NCBI RefSeq assembly: GCF_030700245.1
Contig: NZ_JAUYZI010000003.1
Span: 1 to 64,000, forward strand
Direction: 5' to 3'
DNA: 64,000 nt
From: Methylobacterium amylolyticum
GTDB taxonomy: Bacteria; Pseudomonadota; Alphaproteobacteria; Rhizobiales; Beijerinckiaceae
In this document: piece after piece, positions 17,571 through 24,758 of the stretch
Layout of the letters: every line of letters begins with the position of its first letter
How positions within the stretch are numbered: the first letter of the stretch is position 1
Translations under genes and position numbers: made by a program
The notes under the pieces: model-generated
Told to the model about the DNA's origin: nothing
The model's database searches: none
Seen by the model: only the letters and a program-made list of their open reading frames with translations

Positions 17571-18611
17571 ATGCCGACACGCGCGAGCGACCTCCTCACC
17601 CTGACCCGCGAGGGCCTGTACTGCCCGCTGGGCGACTTCCACGTCGATCCGACCTGGCCGGTGCCGCGGGCGCTGATCACCCACGGCCACGCCGACCACG
17701 CCCGCGCCGGCCACGGCCGCGTGCTCGCCACGCCCGAGACCCTGCGGATCATGGCGACCCGCTACGGCGAGGCGTTCTGCGCGGCACGCCAGGAGGCCGA
17801 ACTCGGGCAGGCGATCCGGATCGGCGACGTGACTGTGCGCTTCGCCCCCGCCGGCCACGTGCTCGGCTCGGCGCAGATCGCGGTCGAGCGGGAGGGGATG
17901 CGGGTGGTGGTCTCGGGCGACTACAAGCGCGCCCACGACCCGACCTGCCGGCCGTTCGAGGTCGTGCCCTGCGACGTGTTCATCACCGAGGCGACCTTCG
18001 GCCTGCCGGTGTTCACGCATCCCGACACGCGCGACGAGGTGCGCAAGCTCCTCGACTCGCAGCGGCTGTTCCCGGAGCGCACCCACATCGTCGGCGCCTA
18101 CGCGCTCGGCAAGGCGCAGCGGGTGATGGCGCTGCTGCGGGAAGGGGGCTGGGACCGCCCGATCCACCTGCACGGGGCGATGGAGAAGCTGACCGAGCTG
18201 TACAAGCGCGAGGGGCTCGCGCTCGGCGAGACGCCGAAGGTCGTGGCCGCCGAGCGCAAGGAACTGGCGGGCGCCATCGTGATCTGCCCGCCCTCGTCGA
18301 TCCAGGACCTGTGGTCGCGCAAGTTCCCCGATCCGGTGACCTGCTTCGCCTCGGGCTGGATGCGGGTGCGCGCCCGCGCCCGCCAGAAGGGCGTCGAGCT
18401 GCCGCTGGTGATCTCCGACCACGCCGACTGGCCGGACCTGTGCCGCACCATCCGCGACACGGGCGCCGGCGAGGTCTGGGTCACCCACGGGCAGGAGGAC
18501 GCGCTGGTGCACTGGTGCGGCACGCAGGGCATCCGCGCCAAGCCGCTGCATCTTTTAGGGTACGGCGAGGATGAGGAAAACACGGCCTCGATTTTGGAAG
18601 CTTCGGCATAG
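17571..18611 (+). CDS. ligase-associated DNA exonuclease (metallo-beta-lactamase/beta-CASP)
   Basis: A 346-residue DNA end-processing nuclease of the mRNA 3'-processing-factor-like family that sits next to bacterial ATP-dependent ligases. The metal site THGHADH is at residues 37-43 (His38, His40, Asp42, His43), followed by AGHVLGSAQI and VVSGDYKR. The C-terminal half carries ISDHADWPDL. The final 20 codons or so become AT-rich, unlike the rest, and run into the next ORF 3 bp later. It probably works with the ligase in end joining or repair. Confidence 0.92.
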   Translation: MPTRASDLLTLTREGLYCPLGDFHVDPTWPVPRALITHGHADHARAGHGRVLATPETLRIMATRYGEAFCAARQEAELGQAIRIGDVTVRFAPAGHVLGSAQIAVEREGMRVVVSGDYKRAHDPTCRPFEVVPCDVFITEATFGLPVFTHPDTRDEVRKLLDSQRLFPERTHIVGAYALGKAQRVMALLREGGWDRPIHLHGAMEKLTELYKREGLALGETPKVVAAERKELAGAIVICPPSSIQDLWSRKFPDPVTCFASGWMRVRARARQKGVELPLVISDHADWPDLCRTIRDTGAGEVWVTHGQEDALVHWCGTQGIRAKPLHLLGYGEDEENTASILEASA

Positions 18612-18614
18612 TCG

Positions 18615-19133
18615 ATGAACTATATCAAGGGAAACATAGCTGAACTCGGATTGATTGTGGCCTTGGTGGCGGCAGTCATAGGACTTATGCAGCTTGTTTA
18701 TCAAATAAAATCAGGAAACAGGAAAGTAAGCTCAATAAAATCAAAAATTGCTGGACAAGAGAGGGCGTGGATCAACGAAACGAATGAGCTAATAGAGGAA
18801 GTTGCTTTAGTGAAATTTACCAATAATGGCCTAGTTCCTGATGCTGTCGAAGGAGCTAGATTTGAAGTATTTGCAGGAGATGATGCAGGCAAATGGGATT
18901 TATTGGATGTGGTAGGGGCAGATAAGGAATTCCAGATTTCAATGCCGATCCGTCTCGATCCGGCCGCTTCTATTGAAGTTCGTTTTGCATTCAGCAAAGA
19001 ACGCTCCGAATTAATAAAAAATAATAGGGTAATATTTGTGCAGAAATTCATGAGACAGGCAAATGAATCGAGAAAAGAATTCGCTGTAAGATATGGTAGA
19101 TTTACGTTCCCGGACGATGGTGCCGAAACGTGA
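18615..19133 (+). CDS. AT-rich membrane-anchored hypothetical protein between nuclease and ligase
   Basis: A 172-residue protein with one N-terminal membrane helix (about residues 9-30, ELGLIVALVAAVIGLMQLVY), a short Lys/Ser-rich linker, and a soluble domain of alternating beta-type segments. No family recognised. Codon use is strongly AT-biased (many AAA, ATA, AAT) in contrast to both flanking genes. It begins 3 bp after the exonuclease stop and ends in GTGA, overlapping the ligase start by four bases, so it is coupled to ligase translation. This looks like a horizontally acquired gene inserted cleanly into the operon. Confidence 0.8.
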   Translation: MNYIKGNIAELGLIVALVAAVIGLMQLVYQIKSGNRKVSSIKSKIAGQERAWINETNELIEEVALVKFTNNGLVPDAVEGARFEVFAGDDAGKWDLLDVVGADKEFQISMPIRLDPAASIEVRFAFSKERSELIKNNRVIFVQKFMRQANESRKEFAVRYGRFTFPDDGAET

Positions 19134-20848
19134 ACGACTTCGCCCACCTCCTCGACCGCCTCGCCTACGAGCCCCGCCGCAACGCCAAGCTGCGCCTGCT
19201 CCAGGACTATTTTTCGCGCACGCCGGACCCGGAGCGGGGCTACGCGCTCGGCGCCATGACCGATTCGCTCAGCTTCCGCGAGGCCAAGCCGGCGCTGATC
19301 CGGGGGCTGGTGGAGGAGCGGATCGATCCCGTGCTGTTCCGGCTCTCGCACAACTACGTCGGCGACCTCGCCGAGACCGTGGCGCTGATCTGGCCGGCGC
19401 CGCTCCCGCCCGCGGCGGAGTCCCCCGGCATCGGCCACAACAACCCGCCCCCCCACATCCCGTCGCTCGCCGAGGTGGTCGAGACGCTGGCGGGCATCCC
19501 CAAGCGCGAGCTGCCGGGCCATCTCGCCGGATGGCTCGACGCCCTCGACGAGACCGGGCGCTGGGCGCTGCTGAAGCTCGTGACCGGCAACCTGCGGGTC
19601 GGCGTCTCGGCGCGGCTCGCCAAGACGGCGGTGGGCGCGCTCGGCGGCCACGGGGCGGACGCGGTGGAGGAGGTCTGGCACGGCCTCACGCCGCCCTTCG
19701 CGGGTCTGTTCGCCTGGGTCGAGGGCCGGGCCGAGCGGCCCGAGACCCTGAACCCGGCCCCGTTCCGGCCGCCGATGCTCTCGCACCCGATCGAGGAACG
19801 CGACGACCTCGACAAGCTGGAGCCCGAGGCGTTCTCCGCCGAGTGGAAGTGGGACGGGATCCGCGTGCAGCTCGTCGGCGGCCGCGACCGGGCGGGTCGG
19901 CAGGTCAAAAAAATCTACTCGCGCACGGGGGAGGACATCACGGGGGCGTTCCCCGATCTCGCCGAGGCGATCACCTTCGCGGGCACCCTCGACGGCGAGC
20001 TGCTGATCCTGCGCGCGGGCCGGGTGCAGAGCTTCAACGTGCTCCAGCAGCGCCTCAACCGGAAGGCGGTGACGGCCAAGCTCCTGGAGGAGTTCCCGGC
20101 CCATGTCCGCGCCTACGACCTCCTGACCAGCGACGGCGAGGACCTGCGCGGCGAGCCCTTCTCCGTGCGCCGCGGGCGGCTCGAAGCGGTCATCACGCGA
20201 TTGGATCACGCCCGGGTCGACATCTCGCCCCGCGTGCCCTTCGCCGACTGGGACGCGCTGGCCGCCGCCCGCGCCGACCCGGCCTCGGTGGGGGCGGGGG
20301 AGGACGCGGACGCGATCGAGGGCGTGATGCTCAAGCGCCGCAACAGCGCCTACCTGCCGGGCCGCCCCAAGGGCCCGTGGTGGAAGTGGAAGCGCGAGCC
20401 CTACACGGTCGACGCGGTGATGATGTACGCCCAGCGCGGGCACGGAAAGCGCTCGTCCTTCTACTCGGACTACACGTTCGGCGTGTGGCGGGCGGCGCCC
20501 GAGGGCGGGGACGAGCTGGTGCCGGTGGGCAAGGCCTATCACGGCTTCACCGACGCGGAGTTGCAGAAACTCGACCGCTACGTCCGCAACCACACGACCA
20601 AGCGCTTCGGCCCGGTGCGCGAGGTCGCCCACGGGCGCGAGGCCGGGCTGGTGCTGGAGATCGCCTTCGAGGGCGTGCAACGCTCCACCCGGCACAAGTC
20701 CGGGGTCGCCATGCGCTTCCCCCGGGTCGGCCGGATCCGCTGGGACAAGCCCCCCGCGGAGGCCGACCGGATCGACGTGCTGGAGCGGATTCTCGCCCGC
20801 GGCGAGCGCGAGGTGATGCCCGGCGAGACCTTGAAGGAGCAGGCATGA
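19130..20848 (+). CDS. ATP-dependent DNA ligase (cisplatin-resistance/LigB type)
   Basis: A 572-residue ATP-dependent DNA ligase. The catalytic lysine is Lys240 in AEWKWDG (motif I). Other motifs are YSRTGEDITGAFP (III), LDGELLI, VEGVMLK-like EGVMLKRRNS (IV), and WWKWKREPYTVD (V). The N-terminal DNA-binding domain is present. The start is GTG 19130, overlapping the previous stop. In many alphaproteobacteria the same operon adds a ligase-associated helicase and a phosphoesterase, and neither follows here. The role is DNA repair, probably auxiliary to NAD-dependent LigA. Confidence 0.95.
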   Translation: MNDFAHLLDRLAYEPRRNAKLRLLQDYFSRTPDPERGYALGAMTDSLSFREAKPALIRGLVEERIDPVLFRLSHNYVGDLAETVALIWPAPLPPAAESPGIGHNNPPPHIPSLAEVVETLAGIPKRELPGHLAGWLDALDETGRWALLKLVTGNLRVGVSARLAKTAVGALGGHGADAVEEVWHGLTPPFAGLFAWVEGRAERPETLNPAPFRPPMLSHPIEERDDLDKLEPEAFSAEWKWDGIRVQLVGGRDRAGRQVKKIYSRTGEDITGAFPDLAEAITFAGTLDGELLILRAGRVQSFNVLQQRLNRKAVTAKLLEEFPAHVRAYDLLTSDGEDLRGEPFSVRRGRLEAVITRLDHARVDISPRVPFADWDALAAARADPASVGAGEDADAIEGVMLKRRNSAYLPGRPKGPWWKWKREPYTVDAVMMYAQRGHGKRSSFYSDYTFGVWRAAPEGGDELVPVGKAYHGFTDAELQKLDRYVRNHTTKRFGPVREVAHGREAGLVLEIAFEGVQRSTRHKSGVAMRFPRVGRIRWDKPPAEADRIDVLERILARGEREVMPGETLKEQA

Positions 20849-21384
20849 GGACGGGCAGGAAACCGGGCGGGAAACTGGGAACCATCGGATCGGTGGAGAC
20901 CCTGGCCGCCGGGCCGGCGACGCGGCAGGCCACCGGCCGGCTGACGATCGCGACGCCCGGCCCCGGCTTCACGGACTTCACCGCGGCGGTGGCCGGCTTC
21001 GTGCGCGACAGCGGCGTGACCCACGGCCTCGTCACGGTGTTCTGCCGGCACACCTCGGCCTCGCTGACCATCCAGGAGAACGCCGATCCGGACGTGCAGG
21101 CCGACCTGATGACCGCGCTCGACGGCCTCGCCCCGCGCGGGGCCGGCTACGTCCACGGCGCCGAGGGGCCGGACACATTACAAAGCCGGCCCCAGTACGT
21201 TCACTCGGCCGAAGGCCCTGACGATATGCCCGCCCATATCCGGACGATGCTGACCGATTCGAGCATGTCGATCCCAGTCATAGAAGGGCGACTCGCGCTC
21301 GGCACGTGGCAAGGCATTTACCTCATCGAGCACCGGGACAGGTCGCACCAGCGCGAGATCTTGCTACAAATCATTGGTGCTTAG
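20845..21384 (+). CDS. YjbQ/UPF0047 family protein, mosaic
   Basis: A 179-residue member of the YjbQ family, associated with a weak thiamine-phosphate synthase-like activity in some members. Conserved parts are FCRHTSASLTIQENADPDV, EGPDDMPAHIRT, GRLALGTWQGIYLIEHRD. It overlaps the ligase stop (ATGA) and has AAGGAG upstream. Around residues 102-127 the segment YVHxAEGPD occurs twice, 16 codons apart, and codon use turns less GC-biased after the first copy. The 3' half therefore seems to come from a different allele. It is probably still functional because all conserved blocks are present once intact. Confidence 0.85.
   Translation: MRTGRKPGGKLGTIGSVETLAAGPATRQATGRLTIATPGPGFTDFTAAVAGFVRDSGVTHGLVTVFCRHTSASLTIQENADPDVQADLMTALDGLAPRGAGYVHGAEGPDTLQSRPQYVHSAEGPDDMPAHIRTMLTDSSMSIPVIEGRLALGTWQGIYLIEHRDRSHQREILLQIIGA
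21148..21225 (+). repeat. in-frame imperfect duplication inside yjbQ
   Basis: Two 30-bp copies encoding YVH-x-AEGPD (21148-21177 and 21196-21225) are separated by an 18-bp spacer beginning TTACAAAGCCGG. The second copy has diverged at synonymous sites, which fits import of a foreign 3' end rather than slippage. Confidence 0.65.
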
Positions 21385-21469
21385 CTGTTTGGTTGCGGAA
21401 CGTCGTTGGGACATGGCACGTTGGGCGCTCATAACGAGCGGCGCCGCCCGCCCGTCCGCTGACGCGGGC

Positions 21470-21940
21470 CAGCCCGCCCCCGACCTGACCCTCAGCGCGT
21501 CGGTCGCCGAGAAAGGGCACGGCCGCATCGAGACGCGGCGCCTGAGCGTCAGCCACGACTGCGTGGCCCCTCTCGGCTGACCGGGGGCCGCCCAGATCTG
21601 CCGGATCGAGCGGATCCGCCAGACGAAAGGTCGGATCAGCCGCGGGATCGCCTGCGCGGTGACCAGCCTCACGCCCGAGCAAGCCGATCCCGACGCCCTA
21701 CTGGCGCTCTGGCGCGACCACGGGCTGATCGAGACCCGCCCGCACTGGCGCCGCGACGTGATCCTGCGCGAGGAGGGCCGCCGCATCCGCACAGGGGCCT
21801 GCCCGCAGGCCATCGCCGCGCTGCGCAATGCCATGCTCCGCCTTGTGAAGGACGCCCCCGGGCCGCTGCGCGCGATCCGCGAAGCCTTCGCCGAAAACAG
21901 GCACCGCGCCATCAAAGCCGCTCAGCAGGGCTTTCTTTGA
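21470..21940 (+). pseudogene. remnant of a transposase (ISAs1-like C-terminal part)
   Basis: One reading frame resembles the C-terminal region of ISAs1-type DDE transposases: EKGHGRIETRRLSVS, then PGAAQICRIERIR, VTSLTPEQADPDALLALWRDH and ALRNAMLRL. It is interrupted by an in-frame TGA at 21578-21580, exactly where relatives have Trp before PGAAQ, and the N-terminal half with the first catalytic residues is missing. No terminal inverted repeats were seen. The stretch from 21385 to 21470 holds no gene. Confidence 0.7.
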
Positions 21941-22031
21941 AGCGTCCTGCGGCCTCCCGCGCTCGCGTTCCGGCGCGCGCGGGGGCATGCTAGCCCTGCC
22001 GTCCGACCCCACCGCCCGCCAGAGGACGGCC

Positions 22032-22997
22032 ATGCACGCGCACTCGCTCGAACCCTGGACCCACGGTCACGTCTTCCTCGGCGAGCGGCACGACCGGCAC
22101 GAGCGGCGGACCTGGGCCGTCGTGGCGCTCACCGCCGTCACGATGGTCGCCGAGATCGCGGGCGGCACCTGGCTCGGATCGATGGCGCTGGTGGCCGACG
22201 GCTGGCACATGTCGACGCACGCGGCGGCCCTCGGCATCGCCGCGCTCGCCTACCGCTTCGCCCGGCGGCACGCGCACGATCCGCGCTTCACCTTCGGTAC
22301 GGGCAAGTTCGGGGATCTCGCGGCCTTCGCGAGCGCGATCATCCTCGGGCTGGTCGCCCTGCTGATCGGCTTCGAGAGCCTCGACCGGCTGATCCACTCG
22401 GTCGCGATCGGCTACGGGCAGGCGATCCCGATCGCCCTGGTCGGCCTCGCCGTGAACCTCGCCAGCGTCTGGCTGCTGCACGACGACCACCACCACACGC
22501 ACGATCACCATGGGCATGAGAACCACGGGCACGATCACCACGGGCACGACCACCACGACCACGGTCACGACACCAACTTCCGCGCGGCCTACGTCCACGT
22601 GATGGCCGACGCGCTGACCTCGGTGCTGGCGATCGTCGCGCTGCTCGGCGGGCTCTACGCGGGCTGGACGTGGCTCGATCCGGTGATGGGTCTCGTCGGC
22701 GCGGCCGTGATCCTGGCGTGGTCCTGGAGCCTGCTGCGGGCGGCCGGGCTCGTGCTCCTCGACGCCGCCCCGGCGCCCGCGGTGTCGGCCGCGATCCGCG
22801 CGCGGCTGGAGCGGGACGGGGACCGGGTGAGCGACCTGCATCTCTGGCAGGTCGGGCCGGGTCACCGCGCGGCGGTGATCGCGGTCGTCAGCGACGCCCC
22901 GCGCCCGCCCGCGCACTACAAGGCGCTGCTCGCCGACCTCGCCGGCCTCAGCCACATCACCGTGGAGGTGCAGCCGTGCCCCGGGCACGCGCCGTAG
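22032..22997 (+). CDS. dmeF: CDF-family divalent cation exporter (DmeF-like)
   Basis: A 321-residue cation-diffusion-facilitator exporter, resembling DmeF for Co2+/Ni2+. Metal-site motifs are ADGWHMSTHAA in TM2 and MADALTSVLAI in TM5. Between TM4 and TM5 is a His-rich loop (about residues 154-180) with many HDH/HGH units. The C-terminal cytoplasmic domain (SDLHLWQVGPGHRAAVIAV) is also typical. ATG 22032 follows AGAGGAC, and its conserved opening HSLEPWTHGHVFLG matches DmeF proteins. Metal preference is inferred from the subfamily. A cobalt exporter is sensible in a cobalamin-making organism. Confidence 0.9.
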   Translation: MHAHSLEPWTHGHVFLGERHDRHERRTWAVVALTAVTMVAEIAGGTWLGSMALVADGWHMSTHAAALGIAALAYRFARRHAHDPRFTFGTGKFGDLAAFASAIILGLVALLIGFESLDRLIHSVAIGYGQAIPIALVGLAVNLASVWLLHDDHHHTHDHHGHENHGHDHHGHDHHDHGHDTNFRAAYVHVMADALTSVLAIVALLGGLYAGWTWLDPVMGLVGAAVILAWSWSLLRAAGLVLLDAAPAPAVSAAIRARLERDGDRVSDLHLWQVGPGHRAAVIAVVSDAPRPPAHYKALLADLAGLSHITVEVQPCPGHAP

Positions 22998-23034
22998 GGC
23001 CCAGGGCAATGCGACGCCGAGCGCCCACAGGACA

Positions 23035-24522
23035 TCACTCGTCGGGGCGTACCGCCTGACCGCCGTAATCGATCGGGAGCTTCGGGCCCTTCAGCTCGGC
23101 GTCGCTCGGCAGCGAGCGGGCGTCCCAGCCGCCGCCGAGGGCCCGGATCAGGGTGACGGCGGCAGTGAAGCGGTTGAGGCGCACCTGGAGGGCCGAGATC
23201 TCGTTGGTGACGAGCAGGCCCTGCGCCGTCACCACGGTGGTGAAGTTCTGGGTGCCGGCCCGGTACTCGTTGAGGGTGATCTCGACGGCCTTGCGGGACG
23301 AATCCACCGCCGCGTCCAGCGCCGTCTGCTGCTGGCCGAGGATGCGCACGGCGGCCATCTGGTTCTCGACCTCGGCGAAGGCGGCGAGGACGACCTGCCG
23401 GTAGTTGGCCACCGCCGCGTCGTAGCCTGCCTCGGCCGCGCGCACCGCCGCGACCCGGGCGCCGCCGTCGAACAGGACCTCGCTCCCCGCGGCCGTCACC
23501 GCCCAGACCTGGTTGGCGGCCGAGAGCAGGCCGTTGCGGGTCAGCCCCGAGATGCCGCCGGACGCCGAGATCGTCACCGTGGGAAAGAAGGCCGCGACCG
23601 CGACGCCGATCCGCTCGCTCTGGGCCTGCACAAGCCGCTCGGCCTGGGCCACGTCCGGGCGCCGTTCCAAGAGGTCGCCGGGGATGCCGACCGGCACCGG
23701 CGGCGGGTTGCGGCCGATGGCGGCGACCGGGATCGACAGCTCGGAGGGCGGGCGCCCGATCAGCGTGGCGATGGCGTTCTCGAACTGCACCCGCGTCAGC
23801 CGGATCGCGATGGCCTGCGCCTGGAGCGTCTGCACCTGCGTCTGCGCGGTGATCACGTCGGAGCGCGCGGCGACCCCGGCCGCGTACTGGTTCTCGGTGA
23901 TCGCGAGCGTCCGCTTGAAGCTCTCGAGGTTGGCGTCGAGCACCTGCCGGAGGGCGTCGGCGTAGCGCACCGTCAGGTAGTCGGCGGCGATCTCCGCCTG
24001 GATCGCGAGGCGGGTCAGCGCGAGCGTCGCGGCGTCGGACTGGGCCAGCGCCGTCTCGGCCTCGATGTTGCGCCGGACGCCGCCGAACAGGTCGAGCTCC
24101 CAACTCGCCTGACCCTGGAGGGAGACGCTGGTGCGCTCGACCCCCCCGCTGCGCAGCCGGGTGATGCTCGGCGCGCCGATCACCGTCGGGTAGAGGGCGG
24201 CCTGGGCCGAGGCGACCAGCGCCCGGGCCTGCCGATAGTTGGCCACCGCCTGCCGCAGGGACTGGTTGTCCACGTCGACGAGGCGGATCAGCCGGTCGAG
24301 GTTGGGATCGCGAAAGACCCGCCACCAGTCGCCGCGCTCGGCCGCGTCGTTCGGCTGGGCCTCCCGCCAGCCCTTCTTCCGCGCGGCCACGTAGGCCGGG
24401 CTGTCCTCGCGCACGCCGCCCTGCTTGTAGGCCAGCGGCGTCTCGACCGACGGGCGGCCGTAGTCCGGGCCGACGACGCACCCGGCGAGGAGGACGGGGA
24501 GCAAGAGGGCGCACAGCGGCAT
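23035..24522 (-). CDS. RND efflux outer-membrane lipoprotein (NodT/OprM type)
   Basis: A 495-residue TolC-like outer-membrane factor. The signal peptide ends in a lipobox LLAGC (Cys15), followed by VGPDYGRPSVETP, as in NodT/OprM proteins. Two repeated coiled-coil domains are visible (ALVASAQAALYPTV; QSERIGVAVAAFFPTV), with long Ala/Gln-rich helices. It is the last gene of the efflux operon, 236 bp after the second RND pump, with repeat R1 filling the gap. ATG 24522 is set by the signal peptide; any longer reading translates the repeat. Confidence 0.92.
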   Translation of the reverse strand: MPLCALLLPVLLAGCVVGPDYGRPSVETPLAYKQGGVREDSPAYVAARKKGWREAQPNDAAERGDWWRVFRDPNLDRLIRLVDVDNQSLRQAVANYRQARALVASAQAALYPTVIGAPSITRLRSGGVERTSVSLQGQASWELDLFGGVRRNIEAETALAQSDAATLALTRLAIQAEIAADYLTVRYADALRQVLDANLESFKRTLAITENQYAAGVAARSDVITAQTQVQTLQAQAIAIRLTRVQFENAIATLIGRPPSELSIPVAAIGRNPPPVPVGIPGDLLERRPDVAQAERLVQAQSERIGVAVAAFFPTVTISASGGISGLTRNGLLSAANQVWAVTAAGSEVLFDGGARVAAVRAAEAGYDAAVANYRQVVLAAFAEVENQMAAVRILGQQQTALDAAVDSSRKAVEITLNEYRAGTQNFTTVVTAQGLLVTNEISALQVRLNRFTAAVTLIRALGGGWDARSLPSDAELKGPKLPIDYGGQAVRPDE

Positions 24523-24530
24523 CCGCGACG

Positions 24531-24696
24531 TCCCTCCCCCCTCTGCGGGGGAGGGTGGGCTGGCCGTCAGGCCGGGTGGGGAGAGGGGAGCGACGGTGCC
24601 GGAGAAGTCGCGTCGGGTGCCCCGTTCTCTCCCATCGCGCTGCCCCTCTCCCGACCCCCTTCGGGGGCCACCCTCCCCCGCAGAGGGGAGAGGGGG
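24531..24696. repeat. palindromic intergenic repeat R1
   Basis: An element of about 165 bp with inverted ends CCTCCCCCCTCTGCGGGGGAGGGT and its complement near 24671-24690, internal palindrome GGCCGTCAGGCC, and GGGGAGCGACGGTGCCGGAG. It belongs to a family with four other members here. It fills the junction between the second RND pump gene and the outer-membrane factor gene. Confidence 0.85.
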
Positions 24697-24758
24697 CGTC
24701 TCGGCCTTCGAGGCGCGCGTACGGGCACCGTCCATGTCAGACGAGAACAAAAAAAACA

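Noticed and set aside
16494..18551. Long minus-strand frame extending the methyltransferase
   Set aside because: Upstream of 17501 it is antisense to the exonuclease gene and contains no conserved sequence.
22486..22572. CAC/GAC-rich tandem units, possible CRISPR or VNTR
   Set aside because: They encode the His-rich cytoplasmic loop of the DmeF-like exporter, in frame.
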